DNA of 64,000 nt from Kitasatospora sp. NBC_01287 (GTDB lineage Bacteria; Actinomycetota; Actinomycetes; Streptomycetales; Streptomycetaceae): contig NZ_JAPEPB010000002.1 in the NCBI RefSeq assembly GCF_026340565.1, positions 496,001 to 560,000 on the forward strand, given 5' to 3'. The translations under genes were made by a program, and so were the position numbers. The notes beneath the pieces were generated by a model. It was not told the origin of the DNA. It did no database searches and worked only from the letters and a program-made list of their open reading frames with translations. The first letter of the stretch is position 1. The number at the start of each line of letters is the position of its first letter. This document shows, piece after piece, positions 22,136 to 30,851 of this stretch.

Positions 22136-22996
22136 CTAGGCGCCGAGCAGCTGCCGCAGCACCAGGGCGTCCGGCGCGAGCGCGACCAGCAGGTGTGCGG
22201 CGGTGCCGGGCAGCGCCAGCAGCGCGCACTCGCCGGGCGGTGGCGACGGGCGGGCGGGCTCGGGGGCGGGGGCAGGCTCGGAGGCGGAGGCGGGGGCGGG
22301 CTCGGGGGCGGGGAGTCCGACGGTGAGCAGGTGGCCGGCGGTGCGGTGCGGGCCCAGTGCGGCCGGGCCGTCCCAGGCCGGTGCGCCCGGGCCGAGGTCG
22401 GTCTGCTGGTCGAGGACCAGCCGCCCGTCCTGACGGACGGTCAGCCGGGAGGTGACCCGGCCGGGGACGCCGTGCGCGGCCCAGTCGTGGTGGCGGCCCA
22501 GCACCAGCTCCTCGCGCAGCCGCAGCGCCGCACCCGCCGCCAGCCGGATCCGGGTGTGCTGGACCAGGTGGCTCCCGGCGGCGGCGACCACCGGCTCGGG
22601 GAGCCATTCGAGCAGGCCGCCCGCCGCCACGTCGAGGTCGAGCGTCCAGTGGGCCGGCCCGTCCCCGGGCAGGCTGACGGTGGCCGCGACGCTGGTGACC
22701 CGCAGCCGCGCACCAGGACCGACCCGCACCCGCACGGCCAGCCGGTCCCCGCCCAGCGGCGCCGCCATCGCGCCGATCAGCGCGACCTCGGCGGCCGGGC
22801 CGCCGGTGCGCAGCCGGCGCAGCGCCAGCGGTCCCGCACCCACCAGGGCGGGCAGCGCGGTGCGGCCGCGCTCGTCGCACACCGCGTGGATCCGCGCGGT
22901 GGGGACGGCCTCCGGCGGCGGGGGCGCCACGGCCGGGGCCGTCCCCACCTGCGCCTCCACCGCTCCTGGGACGGCCCCCGAGGCGCTCGCGCTCAC
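22136..22996 (-). CDS. ureD: Urease accessory protein UreD
   Basis: 286 residues, GTG overlapping the ureG stop by 4 bases. It carries the UreD landmarks RIHAVCDERGRTALPAL, ARLRVTSVAATVSLPG, WLPEPVVAAAGSHLVQHTRIRLAAGAALRLREELVLGRH and a C-terminal LLVALAPDALVLRQLL. With UreF and UreG it forms the complex that inserts nickel into apo-urease. It has Pro/Ala-rich disordered stretches at the start (20 residues) and near residue 230. It is the last gene of the operon. Confidence 0.85.
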   Translation of the reverse strand: MSASASGAVPGAVEAQVGTAPAVAPPPPEAVPTARIHAVCDERGRTALPALVGAGPLALRRLRTGGPAAEVALIGAMAAPLGGDRLAVRVRVGPGARLRVTSVAATVSLPGDGPAHWTLDLDVAAGGLLEWLPEPVVAAAGSHLVQHTRIRLAAGAALRLREELVLGRHHDWAAHGVPGRVTSRLTVRQDGRLVLDQQTDLGPGAPAWDGPAALGPHRTAGHLLTVGLPAPEPAPASASEPAPAPEPARPSPPPGECALLALPGTAAHLLVALAPDALVLRQLLGA

Positions 22997-23763
22997 CCCC
23001 GGCCCCAGGCCGCCAACCGCGCGCGGACCCAGGCGGCGACCTCCGCCACCCCGCCCTCCCGGGCCAGCGAGCAGAACACCACCGGCAGTTCGCCGCGCTG
23101 CGCCCGGGCGTCGCGGGCCATCACCGCGAGGTCGGCGCCGACCAGCGGGGCCAGGTCCGTCTTGTTGACCACCAGCAGGTCGGCCGTGCGGACCCCGGGG
23201 CCGCCCTTGCGCGGGATCTTGTCACCCCCGGCCACGTCGATCACGAAGATCTGCGCGTCCACCAGGCCCCGGCTGAAGGTGGCGGTGAGGTTGTCGCCGC
23301 CGGACTCGACCAGCACCAGGTCCAGCGGTCCGACGCTCGCCTCCAGTTCCTCGACCGCCTCCAGGTTGGCCGAGATGTCGTCGCGGATCGCGGTGTGCGG
23401 GCAGCAGCCGGTGGCCACGGCGGTGATCCGCTCGGGCGGCAGCACGGCGTGGCGGAGCAGGAACTCGGCGTCCTCGGTGGTGTAGATGTCGTTGGTCACC
23501 ACCGCCAACGAGAACCGGTCGCGCAGCTCGCGGCAGAGCGCGGCGACGGTCGCGGTCTTGCCGGAGCCGACCGGGCCGCCGAGCCCGATCCGCAGCGCGC
23601 GCCGGGGCCGTTCGGCCGGCCGGGAGCCGTCGGTGGGCCGGGGCAGCAGGTCGGACCGGGGCGGGACGCCGGGCCAGGTGGTCGCCGCGGCGACGACGGG
23701 GGCCGCAGGGGCGGCGGTGGCGACGGGGGCGCCGAATTCGTCGGTCGCATGGTCACGATGCAA
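22993..23763 (-). CDS. ureG: Urease accessory GTPase UreG
   Basis: 256 residues. The only good start is a TTG at 23761-23763 after GGAAGG, 11 bases inside ureF. From about residue 58 the standard UreG begins, with P-loop GLGGPVGSGKTATVAAL, VVTNDIYTTEDAEFL, the nickel-binding CPH of ATGCCPHTAIRDD, VESGGDNLTATFS, IDVAGGDKIPRKGGPG and VVNKTDLAP. It drives nickel transfer by GTP hydrolysis. The N-terminal 55-residue Ala/Pro-rich extension, starting MHRDHATDEF, is longer than in most UreG proteins. Confidence 0.95.
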   Translation of the reverse strand: MHRDHATDEFGAPVATAAPAAPVVAAATTWPGVPPRSDLLPRPTDGSRPAERPRRALRIGLGGPVGSGKTATVAALCRELRDRFSLAVVTNDIYTTEDAEFLLRHAVLPPERITAVATGCCPHTAIRDDISANLEAVEELEASVGPLDLVLVESGGDNLTATFSRGLVDAQIFVIDVAGGDKIPRKGGPGVRTADLLVVNKTDLAPLVGADLAVMARDARAQRGELPVVFCSLAREGGVAEVAAWVRARLAAWGRG

Positions 23764-24478
23764 AGAGTTTCACCTTCCACGAGTCGTGCCGCTCGGCGTA
23801 GAGGTCGAGCAGCGGGGCCGAGGCGCAGGGCAGCAGGTCGACATCGCCCGCCTGGAGAGCCAGCGCGGCGGCCTCGGCGGCGGTGGCGGCGACCGCGTCC
23901 ACGGCCGGTGTCAGCCGGGCGAGCACCGCGACCACCTGGTAGGGGTCCAGGCCGAGCAGCCGCACCGCCGCGGTGGCCGGGCCGTTGACGCTCTCGTGCG
24001 CCGCGGCCACGGCGGCCTGGTCCGGGGTCAGCCCGGCCGCCCTGGCGACCAGGCCGAGGACCACGCTGTGCTGGGTCGCGCCGACCGCGGCCCGGTCGGG
24101 GCCGGGCGCGAGATCGGAGTCCACGGCGGGGCCGGGGTCGTCGGGCCAGCAGGCGCGGGCCGCGCGCAGCAGTTGCCGCCCCAGCCGCCGACCCGCCGCC
24201 CGCAGGGCGGGCGAGGGGGTACGGGCCTCGGCCGCCGCGTCCAGCTCCGCCGGGTCGAACCCGCCGGCCGCGGCCGCCGCCAGGCCCGCGGCGGTCAGGC
24301 CCGCGGTGTGCAGACGACCCGTCAGAAAGCGCTCCAGCGTGGCGATGTCGTGCACCGCACCGGCGGTGACGGCCGCCTCGACGCCGCCGGAGTGCGCGTG
24401 CCCGCCGGCCGGGAACCGTCCGTCCGCGAGCAGCAGCAGCGTCGCGGTCCTTGCGAGCCCCTCCGGCGGCACGGCCAT
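23753..24478 (-). CDS. ureF: Urease accessory protein UreF
   Basis: 241 residues, overlapping the ureC stop by one base and the ureG start by 11. It shows the UreF signatures LLLADGRFPAGGHAHSGGVEAAV, a helix rich in Ala, then QHSVVLGLVARAAGL, SVNGPATAAVRLLGLDP and a C-terminal ASAPLLDLYAERHDSWKVKLFAS. UreF bridges UreD and UreG in the maturation complex and gates GTP hydrolysis. Confidence 0.9.
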   Translation of the reverse strand: MAVPPEGLARTATLLLLADGRFPAGGHAHSGGVEAAVTAGAVHDIATLERFLTGRLHTAGLTAAGLAAAAAGGFDPAELDAAAEARTPSPALRAAGRRLGRQLLRAARACWPDDPGPAVDSDLAPGPDRAAVGATQHSVVLGLVARAAGLTPDQAAVAAAHESVNGPATAAVRLLGLDPYQVVAVLARLTPAVDAVAATAAEAAALALQAGDVDLLPCASAPLLDLYAERHDSWKVKLFAS

Positions 24479-26217
24479 CAGAAGAGGAAGTACCGCTGGG
24501 CCAGGGGCAGTTCGGCGACCGGCTCGGGCACCACCAGCTCGCCGTCGATGGTCACCCGGAAGCTGTCGGGCGCCACCTTGACGTCCGGCCGGGCGCTGTT
24601 GTTGACCATCTGGTCCTTGGTCACCGACCGGGTGTCCCGGATCGCGCGGAACTCCTTGCCCAGGCCGAGCCGTTCGGGCAGTCCATCGGCCAACGCCTGC
24701 TGCGAGGTGAAGTTGACCGAGTTGGCCGCCGGGGCCCGGCCGACGCCGCCGAACATGGGTCTGGGCAGCAGCGGTTGAGGTGTCGGGATGGAGGCGTTGG
24801 CATCACCCAGCTGCGCCCAGGCGATCTGGCCGCCCTTGAGCACCAGGTCCGGCTTCACCCCGAAGAAGGCCGGGTGCCAGAGCACCAGGTCGGCGAGCTT
24901 GCCCGCCGCGACCGAGCCGACCTCGTGGTCGATGCCCTGGGCCACGGCCGGGTTGACGGTGTACTTGGCGACATAGCGCCTGGCCCGGACGTTGTCCGCG
25001 CGCCCGTCCCCGGGCAGCGGGCCGCGCCGCCGCTTCATGCAGTGCGCGGTCTGCCAGGTGCGGCTGATCACCTCGCCGATCCGCCCCATCGCCTGCGAGT
25101 CCGAGCTGATGATCGAGATCGCGCCGAGGTCGTGCAGGATGTCCTCGGCCGCGATGGTGCTGGGCCGGATCCGCGACTCGGCGAAGGCCAGGTCCTCCGG
25201 GACGGCCGGGTTGAGGTGGTGGCAGACCATCAGCATGTCGAGGTGCTCGTCGATCGTGTTGACGGTGTGCGGGCGGGTCGGATTGGTGGAGCTCGGCAGG
25301 ATGTTGAGCTCGCTGACCACCGTGATGATGTCGGGCGCGTGACCGCCCCCCGCGCCCTCGGCGTGGTAGGCGTGCACCCCGCGCCCGGCGATCGCGGCGA
25401 GGGTGTCGGCGACGAATCCCGCCTCGTTCAGCGTGTCGGTGTGCAGGGAGAGCTGGGCCCCGGTGGCCTCGCAGACCCGCAGGCAGGCGTCGATCGCCGC
25501 CGGGGTGGCGCCCCAGTCCTCGTGGATCTTGAACCCGATCGCGCCGGCCCGCAGTTGCGCGTGCAGCGCCGCCGGGTTGACGGTGCTGCCCTTGGCCGTC
25601 AGCCCGAGGTTGACCGGCGCCCCGTCCAGCGCGGCGAACATCCGGGCCAGGTGCCAGCCGCCGGGGGTGACGGTGGTGGCCTTGGTCCCTTCGGCCGGCC
25701 CGGTGCCGCCGCCGATCAGCGTGGTGAGCCCCGAGCCGACCGCCTCTTGGACCAACTGCGGTGCGGTGAAGTGCACATGCGCGTCGATCCCGCCCGCGGT
25801 GAGGATCCGGCCGTTGCCGGCGATCACCTCGGTCTCCGGACCGATCACCAGCCCGGGGTGCACGCCGTCCATGGTCTCCGGGTTGCCGGCCTTGCCGAGC
25901 GCGACGATCCGTCCGTCGCGGATGCCGATGTCTGCCTTGACGATCCCCCAGTGGTCCAGTACCACCGCACCGGTGATCACCGTGTCCGGTGCGCCCTCGG
26001 CCCGGGTGGCGCGGCTCTGCCCCATCGACTCGCGGATCACCTTGCCGCCGCCGAACACGACCTCGTCGCCGCCCGCGCAGAGGTCCTGCTCGACCTCGAT
26101 CAACAGGTCGGTGTCGGCCAGCCGGATCCGGTCGCCGGTGGTCGGTCCGTACAGCTCGGCGTACCGCTCCCGGGAGAGCAGCAGCCGCCGGCCGGAGCGC
26201 TCCGCGCGGTCAGCCAT
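24478..26217 (-). CDS. ureC: Urease alpha subunit (catalytic)
   Basis: 579 residues, near the usual 570. The active site can be read: GGIDAHVHF (two His ligands), GFKIHEDWG (the Lys that becomes carbamylated and bridges the nickels), HAYHAEGAGGGHAPD, MVCHHLNPAVPEDL (catalytic His flap) and SSDSQAMGR (Asp ligand). It hydrolyses urea to ammonia and carbamate in the cytoplasm. It overlaps ureB by 8 bases. It lies in the order ureA-B-C-F-G-D, as in other actinobacteria, where no ureE is used. Confidence 0.97.
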   Translation of the reverse strand: MADRAERSGRRLLLSRERYAELYGPTTGDRIRLADTDLLIEVEQDLCAGGDEVVFGGGKVIRESMGQSRATRAEGAPDTVITGAVVLDHWGIVKADIGIRDGRIVALGKAGNPETMDGVHPGLVIGPETEVIAGNGRILTAGGIDAHVHFTAPQLVQEAVGSGLTTLIGGGTGPAEGTKATTVTPGGWHLARMFAALDGAPVNLGLTAKGSTVNPAALHAQLRAGAIGFKIHEDWGATPAAIDACLRVCEATGAQLSLHTDTLNEAGFVADTLAAIAGRGVHAYHAEGAGGGHAPDIITVVSELNILPSSTNPTRPHTVNTIDEHLDMLMVCHHLNPAVPEDLAFAESRIRPSTIAAEDILHDLGAISIISSDSQAMGRIGEVISRTWQTAHCMKRRRGPLPGDGRADNVRARRYVAKYTVNPAVAQGIDHEVGSVAAGKLADLVLWHPAFFGVKPDLVLKGGQIAWAQLGDANASIPTPQPLLPRPMFGGVGRAPAANSVNFTSQQALADGLPERLGLGKEFRAIRDTRSVTKDQMVNNSARPDVKVAPDSFRVTIDGELVVPEPVAELPLAQRYFLF

Positions 26218-26620
26218 CGAGGCGCCCCGCGACCGCGCCGCGCAGTCCGTGCACCTCGCGGCGGCCGCCCAGCGGCACCACCGCGACCTCGACGGGGATG
26301 CCCGGTTCGAAGCGGACGGCGGTGCCCGCCGGGATGTTCAGCCGCTGCCCGTAGGCGGCTTCGCGGTCGAACTCCAGGCCCGGGTTGGCCTCGGCGAAGT
26401 GGTAGTGCGAGCCGACCTGCACCGGGCGGTCCGCGAGGTTGCGCACCCGCAGCAGGGTGACCGGGCGGTCCCCGTTGAGAGTGATCTCGCCTTCGCCACA
26501 GAGGATCTGACCAGGAATCAGCTCTTCGACCGGCGGGGCGGCGGGCGAGTCGGCAGGCTGGGCGGCGGGTGCGGCGGTGGGCCGGCCCGGGGTCGGGGTC
26601 GGTGCTGTCGGGCCGGTCAC
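26210..26620 (-). CDS. ureB: Urease beta subunit
   Basis: 136 residues, GTG overlapping the ureA stop by 4 bases. After a 35-residue Pro/Ala/Thr-rich leader the standard beta subunit begins: IPGQILCGEGEITLNGDRP, LRVRNLADRPVQVGSHYHF, ANPGLEFDREAAYGQRLNIPAGTAVRFEPG and EVAVVPLGGRREVHGLRG. It is a structural part of the urease trimer. The leader is longer than in typical UreB. Confidence 0.95.
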   Translation of the reverse strand: MTGPTAPTPTPGRPTAAPAAQPADSPAAPPVEELIPGQILCGEGEITLNGDRPVTLLRVRNLADRPVQVGSHYHFAEANPGLEFDREAAYGQRLNIPAGTAVRFEPGIPVEVAVVPLGGRREVHGLRGAVAGRLDG

Positions 26621-26919
26621 TGGATCGGCCCGTGGACGGTGACCAGCTTGGTGCCGTCCGGGAACGTGGCCTCGACCTGGACGTCCGGGATCATCTCGGC
26701 GATCCCGTCCATCACATCGGCCCGGCCGAGCACCCGCCGCCCGGATTGCATGAGTTCGGCCACGCTGCGGCCGTCCCTCGCGCCCTCCAGCAGGTGGGAG
26801 GTGATGATGGCGATCGCCTCCGGATGGTTGAGCCGCAGGCCGCGGGCCTGCCGGGCCCGGGCCACCTCGGCGGCGACATGGATCAGCAGGCGTTCCTGCT
26901 CATGGGGGGTGAGCCTCAT
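26617..26919 (-). CDS. ureA: Urease gamma subunit
   Basis: 100 residues, ATG at 26917-26919 after GAGGTG. MRLTPHEQERLLIHVAAEVARARQ, LNHPEAIAIITSHLLEGARDG, MDGIAEMIPDVQVEATFPDGTKLVTVH are the conserved phrases. It is the first gene of the urease operon, so its promoter lies in the 26920-27229 divergent region. Confidence 0.97.
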   Translation of the reverse strand: MRLTPHEQERLLIHVAAEVARARQARGLRLNHPEAIAIITSHLLEGARDGRSVAELMQSGRRVLGRADVMDGIAEMIPDVQVEATFPDGTKLVTVHGPIQ

Positions 26920-27229
26920 CTGCGCGCACCTCAAGGGGAGTTCAGAGGGCGCGGACACAGCGCTGTGCCGCGTGGGGGGCGAATCTCGTGGCCGTAACCG
27001 TAGCGGACCCGCGCCCCGCTGGGGAGGGCGCCTGATCGCGTGTCGCGGGTTCGTGCCCCGCGCCGGGGCGGCCCCGCGGCGGCCCGCACCGCTGGTTCCC
27101 CGGATCGGGTGACGGCGGCGGACGGAGGTCCCGCTCACCCGGGAGGGTGAGCGGGACCCTCCCCGCTACGGGGGCGCCCCCCGGCGGCCGGTTGGTGGCA
27201 GGCTGGAGGGGCTGGCAGGAGTGATCGCG
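26920..27229. other. Divergent intergenic region with a strong hairpin
   Basis: 310 bases between ureA (minus) and the phosphoribosyltransferase gene (plus). It must contain promoters in both directions, but no clear consensus boxes can be pointed out. A perfect 14-bp stem with a 4-base loop sits at 27127-27158 (GGTCCCGCTCACCC with GGGTGAGCGGGACC), closer to the plus-strand gene. In a divergent region it may be a leader hairpin rather than a terminator. Confidence 0.5.
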
Positions 27230-27898
27230 ATGACGGTGTTCCACAGCGGCACACACCAGGGACGGACCTTCCGGGACCGCGCCGAGGCCGGGCTGCGGCT
27301 GGGCGAACGGGTGCTGGAGTGGCGTGCCGACGACCCGGTGGTGATCGGGCTGCCCAGGGGCGGCGTCCCGGTGGCCCACCAGGTGGCCAGGATGCTGGGC
27401 GCGCCCCTGGACATCCTGGTGGTCCGCAAGATCGGCGCGCCCGACCAGCCCGAACTCGCGCTCGGCGCCGTCGGCGAGGGCGGCATCCGGCTCTTCAACC
27501 ACGACATCGTCACCGCCCTCGGCATCGGCCCCCGCCGCCTGGAGCAGCTGGCCGACGCGACCGCCGCCGAGGTCGCCGAGCGGACCGAGCGGCTGCGCGG
27601 GCCGGTTCCGGCGCTCGACTGGGCCGGGCGGACGGTGGTGCTGGTGGACGACGGCGTCGCGACCGGCGCGACCGTGCGCGCCGCGATGGCGGTGCTGCGC
27701 CGCCACGAGGTGGGCGCGCTGCTGCTGGCCGTCCCGGTCACCGCGCCCGAGGCGCTGCGGGTGCTCGGCCCGCTCGCCGACGACCTGGTCTGCCTGACCG
27801 CGCCGGCGGCGTTCCGCTCCGTCGGCGAGTACTACGCGGACTTCACGCAGACCACCGACCAGGAGGTGCGGCGCCTGCTGGCGGACGCGCGGCGGTGA
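27230..27898 (+). CDS. Phosphoribosyltransferase-domain protein (222 aa)
   Basis: ATG at 27230, 8 bases after AGGAG. A GTG at 27221 is an alternative start. The type I PRTase PRPP-binding loop is clear: VVLVDDGVATGATVRAAM at about residues 133-150. The N-terminal half reads RTFRDRAEAGLRLGERVLEW, VVIGLPRGGVPVAHQVARMLGAPLDILVVRKIGAP. This matches the widespread group of stand-alone phosphoribosyltransferases often linked with stress or dormancy genes, whose substrate is not settled. Nearby catalase and stress genes agree with that. Confidence 0.85.
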   Translation: MTVFHSGTHQGRTFRDRAEAGLRLGERVLEWRADDPVVIGLPRGGVPVAHQVARMLGAPLDILVVRKIGAPDQPELALGAVGEGGIRLFNHDIVTALGIGPRRLEQLADATAAEVAERTERLRGPVPALDWAGRTVVLVDDGVATGATVRAAMAVLRRHEVGALLLAVPVTAPEALRVLGPLADDLVCLTAPAAFRSVGEYYADFTQTTDQEVRRLLADARR

Positions 27899-27985
27899 CG
27901 GCGGGCGGTGACGGCTGGCGGTGGCGGCGGGCGGTGGCAACAGGCGGCGGTGATGGGCGGCGGTGATGGGCGGTGACGCTGGGTG
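27893..27985 (+). repeat. G-rich imperfect repeats between the phosphoribosyltransferase and katA genes
   Basis: Units such as GGCGGTGACG, GGCGGTGGCG and GGCGGTGATGG recur about eight times over 90 bases. The plus strand is rich in short G runs, which could form a G-quadruplex in RNA or DNA. No gene is seen here. Confidence 0.5.
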
Positions 27986-28062
27986 GCGATCCCGGTTGTG
28001 GGGTGACCGGAGCGGTGTTTCAGTCGTACACAGCCGCCGTAGAGCCAAGGAGGACTCCCCCC

Positions 28063-29520
28063 ATGTCCGAGTCAGCGGTCCCCCACACCACCAACAACGC
28101 CGGTGTCCCGGTCGAGAGCGACGCCGATTCGCTCACCGCGGGCCCGGTCGGCCCGATCCTGCTGCACGACCACTACCTGATCGAGAAGATGGCCCAGTTC
28201 AACCGCGAGCGGGTGCCCGAGCGGGTGGTGCACGCCAAGGGCGGCGGCGCCTACGGCGTCTTCCAGGTGACCAACGACGTCAGCCGCTACACCAAGGCGG
28301 ACCTGTTCCAGCCCGGCAAGAAGACCGACCTGCTGGTCCGCTTCTCGACGGTGGCCGGCGAGCTGGGCACCCCGGACACCTGGCGCGACCCGCGCGGCTT
28401 CGCCGTGAAGTTCTACACCGAGCAGGGCAACTACGACCTGGTCGGGAACAACACGCCGGTCTTCTTCGTCCGCGACCCGATCAAGTTCCAGGACTTCATC
28501 CGCTCGCAGAAGCGGCGCCCCGACACCCACCTGCGCGACAACGACATGCAGTGGGACTTCTGGACCCTCTCCCCCGAGTCGGCGCACCAGGTCACCTGGC
28601 TGATGGGCGACCGCGGAGTCCCCAAGAGCTGGCGCCACATGAACGGCTACGGCTCGCACACCTACCTGTGGGCGAACGCCGAAGGTCAGAAGTACTGGAT
28701 CAAGTACCACTTCAAGACCGACCAGGGCATCGACTTCCTGCCCCAGGCGGAGGCCGACCGGATCGCCGGGCTCGATCCCGACACCCACCTGCGCGACCTC
28801 TACCAGTCGATCGAGGGCGCCCAGTACCCGTCCTGGACCCTGCACGTGCAGGTGATGCCCTTCGACGAGGCGTGGAACTACCGGTTCAACCCGTTCGACC
28901 TGACCAAGGTGTGGCCGCACGGCGACTATCCCCTGATCGAGGTCGGGCGGATGACGCTCAACCGCAACCCCGAGAACTACCACGTCCACATCGAGCAGGC
29001 CGCCTTCGAACCGTCCAACCTGGTGCCGGGCATCGGCGTCTCGCCGGACAAGATGCTGCTCGGGCGGATCTTCTCCTACCCCGACACCCACCGCTACCGG
29101 ATCGGCCCCAACTACGCGCAGCTGCCGCCGAACCGCGCGCACGTGCCGGTGCACTCCTACGCCAAGGACGGCCCGATGCGCTTCGAGGCCTCGCGCGCCG
29201 CGACGCCGTACGCGCCGAACTCCTACGGCGGGCCGGCCGCCGACGCCGCCCTCTGGGGCGAGCCGCTGGGCTGGGAGGTCTCCGGGCGGATGGTCCGCGC
29301 GCCCTACCCCCCGCACGCGGAGGACGACGACTGGGGGCAGGCGGGCACCCTGGTCCGCCAGGTGATGGATGACGCGGCCCGCGACCGACTGGTGTCCAAC
29401 GTGGCCGGGCACCTCGCCAACGGGGTGAGCGAACCGGTGCTGGAGCGGGCGTTCCAGTACTGGCGCCACATCGACAAGGCGACCGGTGACCGGATCTCGG
29501 CGGCGGTGCGGAAGAAGTAG
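28063..29520 (+). CDS. katA: Catalase (monofunctional haem catalase, small-subunit clade)
   Basis: 485 residues, ATG at 28063 after AAGGAGG. An in-frame upstream start would add 30 residues with no support. The active site reads PERVVHAKGGGAYG (distal His) and FYTEQGNYDLVGNNTPVFF (Asn). The haem-ligating Tyr is in RIFSYPDTHRYRIGPNY. It converts hydrogen peroxide to water and oxygen. The length fits the small (about 55 kDa) clade. A 13-bp terminator stem follows. Confidence 0.95.
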   Translation: MSESAVPHTTNNAGVPVESDADSLTAGPVGPILLHDHYLIEKMAQFNRERVPERVVHAKGGGAYGVFQVTNDVSRYTKADLFQPGKKTDLLVRFSTVAGELGTPDTWRDPRGFAVKFYTEQGNYDLVGNNTPVFFVRDPIKFQDFIRSQKRRPDTHLRDNDMQWDFWTLSPESAHQVTWLMGDRGVPKSWRHMNGYGSHTYLWANAEGQKYWIKYHFKTDQGIDFLPQAEADRIAGLDPDTHLRDLYQSIEGAQYPSWTLHVQVMPFDEAWNYRFNPFDLTKVWPHGDYPLIEVGRMTLNRNPENYHVHIEQAAFEPSNLVPGIGVSPDKMLLGRIFSYPDTHRYRIGPNYAQLPPNRAHVPVHSYAKDGPMRFEASRAATPYAPNSYGGPAADAALWGEPLGWEVSGRMVRAPYPPHAEDDDWGQAGTLVRQVMDDAARDRLVSNVAGHLANGVSEPVLERAFQYWRHIDKATGDRISAAVRKK

Positions 29521-29540
29521 GCGCGCCTGGCGACAGCGGT

Positions 29541-29587
29541 GCGAGCGCCCGCCCGGCTCCCGATGGGGAGGCCAGGCGGGCGCTCGC
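29541..29587. terminator. Bidirectional terminator after the catalase gene
   Basis: GCGAGCGCCCGCC (29541-29553) and GGCGGGCGCTCGC (29575-29587) form a 13-bp perfect stem. It lies between convergent genes (catalase plus, GNAT minus). Confidence 0.75.
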
Positions 29588-29639
29588 GTCGTGGCGTCGG
29601 GCGCGGGTCCCGGATCCGGATCCGGGGCAGGGGCAGGGT

Positions 29640-30371
29640 TCAGACGCCGGCGGGGGTGTCGGCCGGGGCTTCGGCGAGCTGGATGCTGAGCTGGGTGCCC
29701 AGCTCGCGGAAGCCGAGCCGCTCGGCGACGCGCCGGGAGGCGGACACCCGGGCCCGCCACTGCGGCAGCAGCCCGGCGGCCAGGGCGTGGGCGGTGGCCG
29801 CCGTGGCGGTGGCGCCGGCCAGGCCGCCGGAGCGGTGCGCGGTGTCCGTGAGCACGCACAGGTGCGCCGCCCGGCCGGGCCAGGTGCGGTAACCGGTGGC
29901 CGCGATGACCCGGCCCGCCTCGTCCAGCACCGCGAAGGCCGGTGAGGTGATCTCGTCCAGGCCGCACTCGGCCGCGTCCTCCTCGCTCACCCGGGCGATC
30001 AGCGCCTGGACGGCCGGGTGGTCGGGCGACAGCTCGGTCACCGTCCACCCGGAGCCGTCCACGGGGCGCAGGTCGCCCGGTGCCAGGTAGGCGAGGGCGG
30101 CCGGTCCGAGCACCCGGGCCGCCGCGAGCTCGGTGCCGAGCGCGAGCGGGTCGACGCCGGCGGCCAGCGCGGTGCGGATCCGCTCGGCGGCCGCCTCGTC
30201 CGGCGCGGTGATCAGCGCACCGCCCCCGAGCAGCACCACGCCCACCCACCCGGGCGGGCAGAGGCCCGAGTCGGGCGAGACGAGGACGGCGGGAACGGTC
30301 ACCCCGGCGGGCGCCTTGGCCAGGTCGAGCCAGAGGCGCTCCGCGCGATGGAGAAGATCATCGGTGGTCAC
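29640..30371 (-). CDS. GNAT-family N-acetyltransferase (243 aa)
   Basis: The GTG at 30369-30371 gives 243 residues. An upstream in-frame extension would run through an Arg-rich non-coding stretch. The C-terminal half is GNAT-like: AFAVLDEAGRVIAATGYRTWPGRAAHLCVLT, then RSGGLAGATATAATAHALAAGLLPQWRAR (acetyl-CoA loop), then SRRVAERLGFRELGTQLSIQL. The N-terminal half is a separate domain that binds an unknown partner. It is one of three GNAT enzymes in the window. Confidence 0.75.
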   Translation of the reverse strand: MTTDDLLHRAERLWLDLAKAPAGVTVPAVLVSPDSGLCPPGWVGVVLLGGGALITAPDEAAAERIRTALAAGVDPLALGTELAAARVLGPAALAYLAPGDLRPVDGSGWTVTELSPDHPAVQALIARVSEEDAAECGLDEITSPAFAVLDEAGRVIAATGYRTWPGRAAHLCVLTDTAHRSGGLAGATATAATAHALAAGLLPQWRARVSASRRVAERLGFRELGTQLSIQLAEAPADTPAGV

Positions 30372-30479
30372 GCGCTCATCGTGGCACGGGGCGCCACGCC
30401 GGCGCCGCTGGTTTTTCCGCCGGCCGCCGGCCGCCGGCCGCTGGTCCCCTGGTTCTCCGCCGGACCGCACCGGCACCCC

Positions 30480-30540
30480 CGCCGCCTGCGTGCCGGGACC
30501 CGCACCGTCGAGCAGTGCGGGTCCCGGCACGCAGGCGGCG
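30480..30540. terminator. Very long perfect hairpin after csbD
   Basis: A 26-bp stem with no mismatch (30480-30505 with 30515-30540) closes a 9-base loop. It ends 4 bases from the csbD stop, so it is the terminator of that minus-strand gene. Confidence 0.85.
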
Positions 30541-30544
30541 GTGC

Positions 30545-30718
30545 TCAGTCCTTGAAGGCGTCCTTGATCTTCTCGCCCGCCTGCTTGACGTCGCCCTTCG
30601 CCTGGTCGGCCTTTCCCTCAGCCGTCAGGCGCTCGTTGCCGACCGCCTTGCCGACCGCCTCCTTGGCCTTGCCCTTGCCCTTCTCCGCCAGGTTCCGGGC
30701 CTTGTCCTCGCCGCTCAT
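30545..30718 (-). CDS. csbD: CsbD-family stress protein
   Basis: 57 residues, ATG at 30716-30718 after GAGGAGAGG. It has the CsbD pattern of Lys/Gly/Ala/Glu helices: KARNLAEKGKGKAKEAVGKAVGN, LTAEGKADQAKGDVKQAGEKIKDAF. CsbD is a small hydrophilic protein induced under general stress and controlled by SigB in other Gram-positives. Its function is not known in detail. A SigB/SigF-type sigma factor gene lies 1.3 kb away. Confidence 0.9.
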   Translation of the reverse strand: MSGEDKARNLAEKGKGKAKEAVGKAVGNERLTAEGKADQAKGDVKQAGEKIKDAFKD

Positions 30719-30851
30719 GGTCGGTCCTCTCCTCGGTCCGGCCCGGTGGCGGTCACCACCGGGATCACCACCCGTCTGCCCCGTGAAGCCGCGCTCACAC
30801 CCGGGCAAAGCGGTTTATCTCGGGCAGCCGCCCGTCAGGCGCCGGTCGGTC

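Noticed and set aside
24451..27112. Long plus-strand frames (669 and 569 residues) across the urease operon
   Set aside because: Shadows of ureC, ureB and ureA. They show no family motif.
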